From Aquila chrysaetos chrysaetos (lineage: Eukaryota > Chordata > Aves > Accipitriformes > Accipitridae), in NCBI RefSeq assembly GCF_900496995.4, contig NC_044004.1, forward strand, positions 82,157,538-82,221,537: DNA of 64,000 bases, given 5' to 3'. The notes under the pieces were generated by a model, which was not told the origin of the DNA, searched no databases, and saw only the letters and a program-made list of their open reading frames with translations. Position numbers and translations under genes: made by a program. Of the stretch, positions 26,025-62,638 are shown one piece after another (position 1 is the stretch's first letter; each line of letters opens with the position of its first letter).

Positions 26025-26560
26025 GGGCCGCAGGAGGTCTCTGACCCAACCTCCCTCTTGCAACAGGACTGTTGCCAATATGAGATCTGGGCAGCGTGGT
26101 CTTGTCTGGGCGATGCTTGAAACGTCCATGGATGGAGACACCTCCCCACCAGCTTTTTTTTTCCTAATACCCAAGCCAAACTTCCCACGTCGCCCTATTA
26201 CGTCGCTTGCCATGGCTGCCAAAAAGAGTTTGACCACATCATCTTCCTAATTGCCCTTCAAATCGCTGTACCCGTGATTAGATATACTCCCAGCTGCCTC
26301 TTCACCACACCCAGCTGTCCCACCTCCCCGCTCCCCTCCCAGGCTCTCTGCCCCCCAGCCTGGACCAGCCCAGGAGCCCCAGCCAGACCTTCCCCAGAAT
26401 CCCTGCATCCCTCGTGAATGTAGGCAGGGGGAGGCCCAAACTGGACACAGTTTCCCAGTGTGACCTTCCCAGTACCGAGCAGAGAGCCAGCAGCTTCCCT
26501 TGCTCTGCTGGCCCTTGCCAGAGTGGCGCAGGCTGCGTTCGCCTCATTCGGGAAGAGAGC
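26025..26560 (-). mobile_element. CR1 LINE fragment, 3' region
   Basis: On the plus strand one reads the usual reverse-complement landmarks of an avian CR1 in order: GGAGGTCTCTGACCCAACCTCC, CATGGATGGAGACACCTCCC, TTTTTCCTAATACCCAAGCC, then CCCAAACTGGACACAG and CAGTACCGAGCAGAG followed by CTGCTGGCC. It is diverged and 5'-truncated, and has no intact reverse transcriptase. Confidence 0.8.
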
Positions 26561-28559
26561 CGCTACAGCTAGGCAATACCCAGCACGACGGAGAAGCGGC
26601 TTTCCTGCTGAGAGCCCTGCTGCGTCCAGACAAGCCCTCTCTTCTGGGGAACTGCCATTCTTCCTTATCTGCTTTATAGGGATGTGTCCAGAGAGCCTGC
26701 ACGGGACTAACAAGACAAACACGGTTAGGAATGCACCTACGGAGCCAGAACAACAGACCTGAGAAGCAGCGCAGAAGCAGACCCTCTTTCTCCTGGGAGG
26801 AGATCGAGCCCCAAACCACCTGGCTTTCTGCATTACAACAAAACGCTGGCCCAGGGCTCCTAGCTGGTGCAGCACTGCCTTTTGCAAGCACCCTTAGAGA
26901 CAGGCTGGGCAGTGCTGTAGCAACGCCAGCTACCTGAGGCGACCGGGAACGCTGTTTTCAGGCTGATCCTTCTCTTGCTGACAACTCGGCGTCAGGCCTC
27001 GACGATCCAGCTGTATCCCTGACTTTGCCAGCAGTAGAAAGCCAGTACCAGCAAATTGGGGTCCGAGCATTCCTCTCCCTGATGGTTGTTAGCGGTTAGC
27101 CTTGCCGGTCTTAACCAGTCAACAGTAAGCACTCAACCCTACTGGACATCCTCCCCCAGATGCAGGAGCTACCAGAGGCCCCCGAGGCAGTAACACACAT
27201 AGGAATTTGGGCCTGGTACATTAGCAGCGACCGGAAAGCAAGCAACAAAGCTGGAAATAATGAGATGTCAGTACCATAGTTGCTTCTAGTCATCTGCAAA
27301 CGCAGCCCCTCCTCATCAGCAGGTACTGGGAGCCCAGCTCTCCCCGGTGACCCTGCACCGCCTGCCCGTGCTCATCGGAAGTGACAGCCCTCGCTGGCTA
27401 CATCCACGTGCGGGGTCTTTATACCATTTGTCAGGGCTCCCTTGCCTCTCTCTCCTCTGCTCTCTAAAAGCCTTGAATGATCATGATGAATTATAGATTA
27501 GCTCTGGTACACACCGCCTTATGTCAGATTTCTCATTCAACCATACAAAATCCTGCTGTTTTCCATTCCCTTCCAGAATGATCGTTGTAACAGAGGAAGA
27601 GATGGAATAACTTTCCAGTTAGAGCAACTTTTAGGAGAGAAGCCAGTAGAGCTCCATAATTAGAGGTGTGACACCCCTGGGCTATTCAACTTCAACCTTA
27701 AAACAATAACAGTACTTTTATTTTGGGGGTGGGGAGAGGCAGATGAAATAAAAGGTCTGGTTCACGTGTATAGACGCAAAGAAGTCCTAATGAGCTCCTC
27801 CTGAAGGGCCAGTGCAGCCCCTGATCCCCACGGGTAAGTATGCTGACATTGCTACCAGATGCCCTACGAGGATACCTTTTCAGAAGCAAATCCCAGACCA
27901 GCAACGCCCAGCTAGAGAGGAAGAGCTATCAGCGACGCGACCTGGCTTTCCCTACCAGCTCCCTCCTCCTCCAGTTTCATCACAGTGGAATCGGTACACC
28001 TCCCTTCCAACAAGACAAGCTAGTGTAATATTGAGGGGGAAACAGAGGACTGAGTGTACGTCTCTGGCTGCTTGCAGACCTTAAAAGAGCTGCATTCTCT
28101 TGGGAACAGCTCTAGCGACCGCCGCAGATACTGTCCTCGCAGCCACAGGCTTACAAGATGCAATTGTGCAAGCGAAAGGATGACAAAGACAGCCAAGATA
28201 TACCTCGGAGAGCTCCCATCATTGAAAAAGAGTGTCCTCCTTTTCCCGATGGCCCTGTCCTTATGTCCGTCAGCATCATAGCAGGTGGGAACTGAATGCC
28301 TCTGCTCCTGGCTGATACGGCAGGGGAAGAAGAGAAGGATGCTGCATCAGAAGAACTGTTCATCTGTGCCTGCATTCGTCCATTGCCCCAGAGGGTTAGA
28401 AAGGCTCAAATGACAGCCCCACCAGGATCGACATACCGAATCCTGAAGCTGTCCTTGCTGGACAGGACACGCATCACTTCAAGAGCCTCAGGAGAGTGGA
28501 AGAGGCAAGTCTTCAGCTGGCAGGGACAGGCAAAGACTGCACTGAGATGGGTTAGCCAA

Positions 28560-28655
28560 AGAGCCTTCCTGAAATCCATGAGACAAAAGTGCCTGCCACG
28601 GGCTAGATGACCATTGTAGGTCCCTTCCGACTGAAACATTCTATTCTATGTTCTG
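28560..28655 (+). mobile_element. CR1 LINE 3' tail
   Basis: GGGCTAGATGACCATTGTAGG, then TCCCTTCCGACTGAAAC and ATTCTATTCTATGTTCT closely match the end of avian CR1 elements (ctagatgac...ggtcccttcc...attctatgattct). It lies in the opposite orientation to the copy at 26 kb. The left edge is uncertain. Confidence 0.8.
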
Positions 28656-30700
28656 TCTTTATCAAGGGCAGCCCGAGTCCCCTTATCTTCCTGGTCGGCA
28701 GCAGACTCTTCCAGGGAAGGAAGAGAAAAATGGACTACTAGGGCCATGGCCCCCAGGAGAGAGCATGATGTTTCTCAGCAGCCCTGCCAGACCGAGGGAA
28801 CAAGAATTTTGCCAAAGAAACCAAGCTGAGGGCATGATGGTTTTGGCCACTGGGAGAACCATCATGCCAGACAGAATACATGAGAACACCCTGAAGGAAG
28901 ATGAAGCAGGTTTACGTTTTCGACAGCTGTGAACTCTTACGCTGAACTTCAGCAAAAAGCCTGATTTGGACATTACGCTGTGAGGAGACTGAAGTGCACT
29001 GGAGTGGTACTAAAATGGTTTCAGCAAACAGACTCCCATTGATATAGTCTGAGACGTTTTCAAGTTGCACCATTTGATTTTTAAGAAGTCTTGGAAAAAA
29101 CCCGTAAGGACTGCTGGGAGCATCTTCGATACAGAAACAAGACCCAACTCCCGAAAGCCACTAAAAGAGAGAAGCTCATGCTTATTTTCTGAACTTGTTT
29201 TCTCCATGACTGCTTGTCTATATTCCATGCCACCTCTAACGCACCAATGAGAGCTTCCCTTCAGCTATTTTTGAGACTGTACCCTAACAAGTTGTAAAAC
29301 TTATTATGCCCTCTCTGCTCGTACAGCAGAGGAGAAGACTTCTTCCAGTGAGACAACACATCTAATCCAGTCTTTCCAACTGGACATCAACTGGACCATT
29401 TTGTTCCTTTGAACACTGGAGCCTGACAATGCCAGCACAGCACACAGAGCTGGTAGTCAATCTTCCTTTCCTGATCTCCTATTTTTTGACCTAACATATT
29501 TTTAATTTTTGAAAGTAGCTGGAGGCGTTTTCTTTAGACTTCCCTATTATCTTAATCACTTGAGCAGAGAAACAAAACAGGTAACCTACCTTACAGTGTG
29601 CTTTACAAGCTTTGGTTCACAGAGAAAGGGTAATGCGTAAGATGACTGGGAAGTTAACCCCATAAAAACCCCCAAAAGTATGAAAGGCAACTCAGAGCAC
29701 ACTAAGAGCTCTGCTTTTGTCTAAGCACCACCACCAAAAAAATCACTGCTCAAAAATGCAGCAGATGGAAGGGAATTTTTTTTTTTTCCCTGAGTGAAAA
29801 TGACAGAAGAGAGGTGAACAGTTTTGCAAGTGTGCCACGGGTGCTTTAAAGCAGAGCTGTAACAGAAAACTAAAAAGCTCCAAGAGGAATTGCTTGTGCT
29901 GACCTGGAAGGTACCAGCTGGAGCAGCATGCTTTTTATGTATATATCTATATTTAAAAAGCATGAAAAAAAAAATCATATATCTATATAAAAAATAATAG
30001 AAGAAACCTCCTACCGGCATTTAGCAACTCTTTAAACAGGGCTGACGTTGTGCAATGCTGGAAGTATTGTCCGTTTCTCAAAAGAGCAGTCTTCAAATTC
30101 AGGAGGATAAATGCTATGCTTACAGAAGTATTTTTCTCCTGCACTTCCCCAAGCAGACATAACTTGTTCAGTGCGACAGCAACAAAGCCTCATTCTTCAC
30201 CTGTTCATGTGTTTGGATCCGACGGCCTCTGCTTCAACCCCCGATACATCAAGTAAGACAACAGCTCATGTGCACGCAGCAGCAATCTACTGTCAGTGGG
30301 ATATCGCAGTCACCTATTTTTATCTTTGATCCTAACCCTAGAAGAGCAAAAAACCAGCTCCTCTCCTGCAGTGCCATGAAAACAATATCAGCATTGATTG
30401 ACTCTGGTTCAGTATGTAAAAATAAGTTATCGAGAGGACATAGTTTGGCCACATTCCACATTAGTCTGTACTGCACAGAACATCAGGCATCTAACAGGGA
30501 GCTTTCATTTAAGGTGGTTCCTCCCTCCTCCCCAACCAAGAACGATTAAAAAGATGACAGTGTTAGCGCAGAACAATAAGTCACTGAAAAGATAAAAATA
30601 TACCAAAGATTGCTTTACCTCCTTGAAAAGGAAAACGCAATGCAGGAGATGTTAATTATCTCAGTCTTTAAGGAAGCAACACTGGAAACCAGCATTTTAA

Positions 30701-31427
30701 GTTTATTACTTTAAAAAAAAAAATTGCTTCAGTATTACACTGTCATTTTATTTCCCTCCGGTCCATAAAGTAGAACTGTGCAACACACGTGCATCCACTA
30801 CAGTGAGGAGAAATCGCCGAGGGCAATTTCTGATTAGCATTAGGAAGCTACAGCTGCATTGCCATCCTGCAGCCTGCTGGGAGTTCGGGAGAGCGTTTTT
30901 TCCGAATTTGAGCCTCAGATATCACCGAGTTCAGTAAAGCTCAGTCCCATGGCAAGGAAGACGCATACAAACCGAGGGTGTATTTGACTGTGAAAGAAAC
31001 TTGCCTGCAGTGATTTTAGGAAAAGGTTTTCCCCGAAACAGGTAAAACAAATACTGTATTGAATTCTACTAGAAAGCCCCTTGCAAGTAAGTTGGGGTAA
31101 ATACCCATTAAGCAATGTAAAAGCAGAGTTAAGCACTGAACAGGAACTCCTGCATTACATGCTGAGCACCATTTATCACTCTATGCCAAGAGGCAACTAG
31201 TGAGAACCTCTTACTTAAAGACACATTTCCCATTAGCTAATTAAATCAAACTCTAAATTTAGTAGTTCATATTTGCTCTTAAACTGACCTGTTTCATCTC
31301 GGCAGTTGCTGGGATGGGGGAAACATATCACATTTACTATATACAGTCAGTCTTTCTGCGAGCAGACACTGAGCCCGAGTGGCAAAAAGCCTTATAAAAA
31401 TGCATGTTTGCTCCAGAATTCAACCGG
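30701..31427 (-). other. GTF2E2: GTF2E2 3'UTR
   Basis: This is noncoding DNA after the GTF2E2 stop (31430-31428 on the minus strand) down to the first good poly(A) signals. The lower boundary is an estimate. Confidence 0.6.
30747..30752 (-). terminator. GTF2E2: Candidate poly(A) signal of GTF2E2
   Basis: TTTATT on the plus strand reads AATAAA on the minus strand. It is followed about 20 bases downstream on the minus strand by a T run. A second AATAAA lies at 30702-30707. Either could be used. Confidence 0.55.
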
Positions 31428-56088
<24,661 letters not shown>

Positions 56089-56092
56089 AATT

Positions 56093-56755
56093 CTGTCACA
56101 AGAAGTAGGAGGAAAAAGGAAGAAAACGGTATTAGAGTCAATAAGATACTTAAGAGCAGAGAGATCTGTTTATGAAGTTGTTTATTTTTTGTTTGTACCC
56201 TTCTCTTCCATCGCATGGACTTTTAAGAAACTGACACGTCTGGGGATTTCAAGTGTCAGAACACCCCCCCACACACCCCAAAGAAGAATCCCAAGGTAGA
56301 TAACGGGATTTCTGAACCATCCCTCAAATTCACATCCACCCGGGAAAGCGCCGGGGAAGCCTGCCGGCCCCACACCAAGGCCAAACGCCCGTCTGCCCGG
56401 CACCCGGCGTTAACGAAGAACTTCAAAGTCACCCACACCAGACAAAACTTGGGCAGCAAGCCCAACCGACCGGATCCACCGCCCGAAAACCACCGACCGG
56501 CAGCGACCCCGAAGGCGTCCGCCCCTCGCTGCTTCCCCCCCCCGCCCCTTTACCCACCTCCGCGGCAGAGCGGGACAGGGCGACGGGCCGGCGGCGGGCA
56601 AGGGCCTGGGGAAGCCGCCTCCCTCCTTCCCTTCCCTTCTTTCCCTCTCTCCACACCGGTCGGGCGGGCTCAGGGCTGACCGCCTTTCCCCCCCCCCCCC
56701 CCCACCCCCGCCGCCTCACGGCCCCGCCGCCCCGCGCGCTCGCCGCCTCCCTCAC
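56093..56755 (-). other. GTF2E2: GTF2E2 intron 1
   Basis: The intron lies between noncoding exon 1 (donor GCAG|GTGAGG, exon end 56756) and the acceptor TGTGACAG at 56100-56093, four bases before the ATG. The promoter-proximal half is GC-rich with a C/G run near 56690-56703. Confidence 0.8.
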
Positions 56756-56950
56756 CTGCCCGCCGCAGCGCGAGGCGCAGGCCGAGCACCGCCCCCGCCT
56801 ATTGGGCCATACCGCCTTCCCGGCAGCCTCCGCGCCGCCGTCACGCCCCGCCCCGGAAGTGGGGTGGCCGTTGCCGTGGCGACGAGCGGGTCGGCGGCCG
56901 ATAAAGGCCGCAGGCGGAGCTGTCTGCAACACCGAGAGGGGGCGAGTTGT
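56756..56950 (-). promoter_or_regulatory. GTF2E2: GTF2E2 CpG promoter and noncoding exon 1
   Basis: A CpG-rich block upstream of the exon 1 donor contains a CCAAT box on the minus strand (ATTGG at 56798-56803 on plus), GC boxes (CGCCCCGCCCC), an ETS site (CCGGAAGT at 56853-56860) and an RFX X-box-like GTTGCCGTGGCGAC at 56870-56883. There is no TATA box. The transcription start is probably between about 56800 and 56870. The 3' end of WRN lies immediately upstream. Confidence 0.7.
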
Positions 56951-57217
56951 TTATGGTTTGTTTTTTGGTTTTTTTTTTGGTTGTTTTTTTTTTTTTTTTT
57001 TAATAAGACATTTTGTACAGTGAAAAAGTATAGACGTAGCGGAAGGACCGAGTCGCTGTCGCCTCACAGAAGAAAGAGAAGGGTGAGCTGCAGGAGGGAA
57101 GAGTAAAGCAGAAGCAGGCAAATTACAGCAGTAAAGGAGGACTCTGTTCAAAAAATACTCTGTATAGGGGGGAGGGAAAGTTAAAAAAAAAAAAAAAGAA
57201 AATCATCTTTTCTATAT
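56951..57217 (-). other. WRN: WRN 3'UTR and termination region
   Basis: About 270 bases separate the WRN stop from the GTF2E2 promoter block. No AATAAA is present on the minus strand here. The best candidate signal is ATTAAA at 57004-56999 (minus), next to a long A run (T run on plus, about 56984-57001). The real cleavage site could instead lie inside the GTF2E2 promoter region. Confidence 0.5.
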
Positions 57218-60200
57218 TCAACTAAAAATCCCTTTTCTGGTCTCTGCTTTAGATTTCTTCGTCTGGGTTATGGGTAGAACAGTCACCGCTGAGGTTCCAA
57301 ACCATTCCGGCACCTTCCTCTTACAAGGGGGATGCGAGCTCTGGAAGAAGAGAACAAACATGTGGAAAAAGGCAAGCATTTACAAGCTGACTAATTTACA
57401 TAGCTCTACTCCCCAACATCATGTGCAGCAGGAGACAGGAACTGTCTACATCATTAGTGGAAGGCTTATGTCTCCCTTAAATGCAAGACCTTGTTCAAGT
57501 AATTGAGAGACTAAAAATTAAGCTACAGCTGTGGGGAACAACCAAGGTTGGGAAACACTTGACCTGAAACAACAAAGTATGCCGGCGCATCTTTAAGCGG
57601 TATGCTGACCTTCAGGAATCAGTTTTAACCTACCCCCCCTCCCCAACCATCAGGTCAAGAAGTGCAGCTCCTCAGTGTGACTTGTGAAAGAATGCACCCC
57701 CCTGGCAGGGGATGAAAGTGGACGCCCCAAATAAATAACACATCAGCAGTACTAGCTACCTCCCCCAATTACTACTTGAGAAAACAGGACTGAAACACAC
57801 AAATGCAGCACTACGTGCCTGCCACCAGCTGTGCAAGGCACCTTTTCTTCTGCTGGACTCAAGCAAGGCTTACGTCCCCCAAGGAGAGTCTGAACATAGG
57901 GCACTCTCCATGACTGCTGGGTGCATCTCTTGCACTGTGCTGGGAAGAGATACTATGGCAACACAAAGCCCTGAATTCCTGTAAAAGTTTAGAACTAGGA
58001 GATAAATGGGTTTCTGCTCATCCTTCAGCCACCGGTTTTTAAATAATGGAAGACCAATCTGTTGAAACGTTCATCTGAAGATGAACAAGACTGCTGGCAA
58101 GCTCCCTTTGGGAAAGACATCAGGCAGACCGATCTACAGCCAGGAGAGAGGCTGCTCCAGTGCGTGCATCAAGAGGTGTGCGCACAACACCAGGACTCCC
58201 AGCCCAAGCTGGGGTGAAGCAGGAAGGATGCAGAGACCAGGACACTGATCATGCTTTGTTCCCGTGTCACAACAAAGGGGCTTTACTTGCAACTCATGTT
58301 GTGGAAGCTCTCTGAAGCCATCACCCACAATCAAAAAAGATGTTACAACATGTTTAGTATTTGAAATAAGATAGCTGCTGTGCTATTTAGGAGTTATACC
58401 TACCTAACACTGACCAGACCATGAATAATGATTTGTCTGCATCATGTTTTACACTCACATCAATAACCAGCTTCAAACTGAAGCGAGTTGTACAGCAAGT
58501 AGTGCTGGTCAGAGCCACACGAGCTCCCTTTAGAAAAAAGACTGTATGTACGCTCATACAACTTGTGTTTATGTAAGCACCAGTGCAAAAATCCTTAAAA
58601 TGATCAGCATGCTATGTCACACAACCTATACCTGAAGGAAGAAAGGGAGCCAAATGTCCTCTTAAAGTGCTGGAAGCATCTGCCACTAGATGGCTGACAA
58701 GATGTACTGGGGAAAAAAATTTCTGTCGCAGGCTGATACTGTGAGAGAGGTATATTCGGGCATAGCAAGGGCAGTAAAAGCAGCATGCTGTCACTGTATC
58801 AGGGATATTAACAAGAGAAGTTGACTGGCAATCCAGGCCAAGGTTTCAGGCGCAGTAAAGAACCCAGACAGAAACTGGGATTTTGGTTTGTTAAAGATCG
58901 ACACCCAAATCACCAGGTCTGGGCTCTGCTCCTGGCACAGAGCTACAGGCAGTCTCACCTTTGGCTGAGAGTCAGCAAACAGTTCCTCCTCATCAGGATT
59001 GAGGACAGGCTGATTCCAGGAGGCCAGCGTGATGGGCTTCAGGTGGCCTGCTGCTGCTACTCCACCTGGCTGGCTGTCATCCACACTCTGTACAGCCTTT
59101 CCATATGACAGTAAGGAAGCTGACTGTTATACATATCACAGCATTAAAGCTTAAGTCTGCACAAACTAGACTGAATGCAAAGGCTGCGTTTTGGAGGGGT
59201 TTGGGGTTTGGTTTTTTTTTTTTGGAAGTAAATGAGTCTGTAATTGTAAACAGAGTTCCAACACCTCTGCTTAATAAGATCACTAGCTATTCTTTATCCA
59301 TTTCACCACAATAAAATTTGAGCAAGTGAAGTGCATCCACTTCAAACACAAGGGAACTGGAACTTGTACTTGCGCTTTTTTCTTTTTGTAGTGCAGAAGA
59401 ACACTTCCTCCATCCCCATAGCTCCGAGAACTTGAAATACCTGCTTCTGACTGGAAAGCGCTTTGTTTTCAAATGCATTTTTACAGCAAAGGTGTCAGTT
59501 ACAAGTGGCATAGTGGTCACAGAGATACTAACTTCTAATTTCTATATAATGCCTGCTGGTCATAAGTGGGAGCAGCCAAGCTGAGATTTTTGGATCAACT
59601 ACACATCTCTGTTAATGAGAGCATTGCTAATGGCAAGTCTACCTCATGCTCTATTACAGTAAGAACATCTGTTTACCGAAGCTGAAGGCACCGCTTGCAG
59701 ATGGGTTTTCTCTGCTCCTTCTTTCAACGTTGGATTGATCAAATTACCCTGTAAAAACAGCAGTAATGTAAGGTTGTTAAAATCCAAGAACATTCATTAG
59801 CAGATTTAAAACCTGTTTGCTACAGGGAATTATTAGAAACAGCATATCTTCTGAAGGAGAAGTAAATGACAACTATTTGGATTAGCTTTTGAATTTGCAG
59901 TCTACTCATTTGTATAATATTAATTTGATTTCTAATAGCATGTCATTCCTGTTATTAGCTCCAGCAGCTAACAGTAGCAGAAAAAAAAAAAGTGTAATTA
60001 GAGCTCACACAATTGGACTGCCAGGAGGTCAACTTCAGGAAAAAGAAGGCTCAGACACAGATGTGGTAGAAACAAAACAGCGCTCAGGGATGCAAGAAAA
60101 TCAATTTGACAAAATGGCAAGGCCTGAAAAATTGTTTGAGCCAGAGTTCAAGAAATAAACCCCAAACCCGGTAAGGAACAGACATGAAATCCTAGCACAG

Positions 60201-62638
60201 GCAGCAGAAGGATTTAGAGTTTGGAATTTCTTTTTACCATTCCCACCAGAAGCCACTCAGTGCAGGGTGGCCTTTTGTACAAGGTGCTGAACTGGGACTT
60301 GGGAGACACCAAGAGGCCAGCCGAGGGCTCAGAAGACTAGCCTGGCCTTTCTCAAACAGCAACAAAGAGCTCCTTATTTTCTGAGATTTCTCCCCAGTGA
60401 GTCAGACTTATGGCGTGACACTTCTCATCTACGTCCAGCAGTTTCAAGCAACAGAGGAACCCATGGAAGACTGTGAGACATTTCTGGCAGGCACTGCCTC
60501 TAGCTCTTTCACACTCGACTTTTCTGCTGTCTTAGAGCTTTCTGCATGGTAAGAGAATCACTTTTCCCACATGGGGTTGGTGATCAGGTACCAAATGCAC
60601 AGAAGCAAGCCAAGGGCAGAACATGGACTTTGTGGCTATGAAGGATCCAGCCTGCCAAACGTTTCCATACTGAGGAGAACTTGGAATTTCAGCTTTTTCC
60701 TCCACTGCCCCGGCTACTGTAAATCTGGGATTTTATAGGGGACCTTTGGCATCTACACCCTGAAGGGCTGGACAACAGCAGAAATGGTTCATCCCTCCTC
60801 TCTGAGGCCACTATTAGGCTGCAGTGGTAGACCATCATGTGCCTGATCTTCCTGGGCTGCATGTCCAGGACTTGCTGTGGTAGAGATGAGCTGACAGTCC
60901 CACATGGGAACAGATCAACTCCAGTGACACATTTAACAGATCACAGCCGGGCAGCCCTCTTCCCAGGACAATACTTTGCAAGGGGAACCCTCTGGTTCGG
61001 CTCTGAGCATTGGTCTCGGAGGAGAGGGAGGCAGTCGTACTCAAAGCTGAGGGAACGATGGATTGTGAAGATGAGACACTAAGCACTACTGGAAACAGCA
61101 ACAACATGAAAGGGCTTTTAGTCTGCTCCTACAAAGAGGAAACATGCTTTTCACAAAACCAGTTTTATACCTTCTTTTACTAACCTTTGTTTTACTCCAC
61201 AAGGCATCTTCCCTGCTTGCTTGATCTGCTCCTGTTTTTTCCTGCTGCCCTTCTGACCACACCAACATCCTTTTGACGCCTGAGCCATCCTGAGACTTCT
61301 TTCTATCCTCTTTCTCCAATAATGCAATAGTCATCCTGATGAGATACAGTTCAATATTTGCAGGAACAAGTTTTCTAATTGCTTGAATTTTGGTGGTGTC
61401 TTGGAAAAAATATAAATACAATATTAATTGTTTTTTTCATCCTCTTGGCCCTTACTCAGCTTTCTTATGTTGTAAAACACATCAGTTGTCCCTCATTAAA
61501 GCATAGGATAGATTAAGGCATGGAAAAGACAAAAAATAAAACAACATGTGGGTTTGACTCATAAGAAAACAGATCATGAGCTCGTGGGATAAATCCCCAC
61601 CTCATTTGTGCTCACACAAGCTTACTGTCCTCAAATTTAATCTAAAACATCAGAATCGTCTGCCTCTAACTCGCATGTCCTATCAAACATTTTCTCTTGA
61701 GAGGAAGGCTATTTTTAGCTCAGGCTGAAAAGCCTCTCTGCTTTCTTAAATATAGTGCCATGCCAGTTCTCCGTTCCAGTGTGGCACTAAATTTAAGAAA
61801 GCAATCTGAGAGTCTGTTTGAGCATGTAACCGCTGCTGAAAAGATGCATTAATCCACAATAGGACAAAACTAATGAAGCTAGCAAGTCAGGAAACTCTGC
61901 CAACCTAAGAAATTAAACTACTAGAGCAAAACTGAACTTTTAAATCACTCCGTCTCAGAACCACAAGTCTGTACATGGTTATCTTCAGCCTCTGAACTAG
62001 CCTGTGGCACCAAATGACAGTGTTAAGAGGAACAAATACTTTTCCTGCACTTCTCAGCCTCCTCCTCATAAAATAAGTATCTTGCAGAGAAGTTGCATTG
62101 GGGAAATCCTACAGCTCTTATTCAGCTTATTTTCTGTGGATGTCAATATTTACAGGAAGACTTTTGTCAGGCTGATGGTTTTTTACAATTAAGAATGATG
62201 CCTGAATCTTTTCCACAGCCCAACAATTGAGTGACAGGATTTGTAAAGGGCTACCCTCTTTCGCTCTTTAATGAATCACAGTTGCCTCCTTTACAACATA
62301 ACCTTGAAAGGAGAGCAATGATCCTGGCATTGGCATGCTCTGCCTTGCCGCAGCCACGGGCCTTCCAGAAATGATGGGTTCTACCAAAAAAAAGCAGCTG
62401 ATCTGTCAGGTTTTCATTCCCTTCACCTGTGTGCCACTGTCATGAGAAGCTTCAGGTAAGGGCTGCGATGCTCACCCGAGTTAATGGGAGGATTACGGAT
62501 AACATCAGAAATTATCTGTTGAACTTCGGGAGTCAAACCTGCTCGCTCCAGGTTGACAGGGTAGCCAGCTTTCATCGCCTGGAACAGGTGAGTGCCAACC
62601 TCGGAAAGACGCAGAGATCTGCTCTCACTTATAGTCCT
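57218..62638 (-). CDS. WRN: Werner syndrome RecQ helicase, C-terminal exons (partial)
   Basis: Five exons in transcript order are 62638-62476, 61399-61185, 59748-59677, 59087-58959 and 57340-57218. They join in frame to the last 233 residues. The first two encode the conserved block ERAGLTPEVQQIISDVIRNP and KLVPANIELYLIRM, matching the region after the HRDC domain of human WRN. The last encodes a Ku-binding-type motif, KRKVPEWFG, and a basic tail ending GIFS (human ends GLFS). WRN is a nuclear 3'-5' helicase and exonuclease for replication, repair and telomere maintenance; this part holds no catalytic domain. The 72- and 129-base exons have consensus splice sites and phase 0 but little similarity to what I recall of human WRN. 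The first exon could start two bases later. Upstream exons lie beyond the window. Confidence 0.9.
57341..58958 (-). other. WRN: WRN last intron
   Basis: GT-AG intron (GTGAGA donor, TTCTTCCAG acceptor) before the final exon. AT-rich, with no other feature recognised. Confidence 0.8.
59088..62475 (-). other. WRN: WRN introns between the partial exons
   Basis: Introns 59088-59676, 59749-61184 and 61400-62475 have GT-AG borders. They are AT-rich to average in composition, with a T run near 59211-59223. No other gene is recognised. Confidence 0.75.

Larger units (their letters stand above)
22956..30700. other. Intergenic region between convergent RBPMS and GTF2E2
   Basis: No gene is recognised. 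GC content is mixed, with a GC-richer patch at about 24.1-25.4 kb, and falls off after about 29 kb. Two CR1 remnants lie at 26.0-26.6 kb and 28.6 kb. Short homopolymers occur (for example T at about 24.04 kb). All open frames are under 210 codons and show no known domain. Confidence 0.7.

Noticed and set aside
57218-62638. Minus-strand exons first considered as GSR, the expected neighbour in human
   Set aside because: The peptide lacks the glutathione reductase C-terminus and instead matches the WRN C-terminal block and end.
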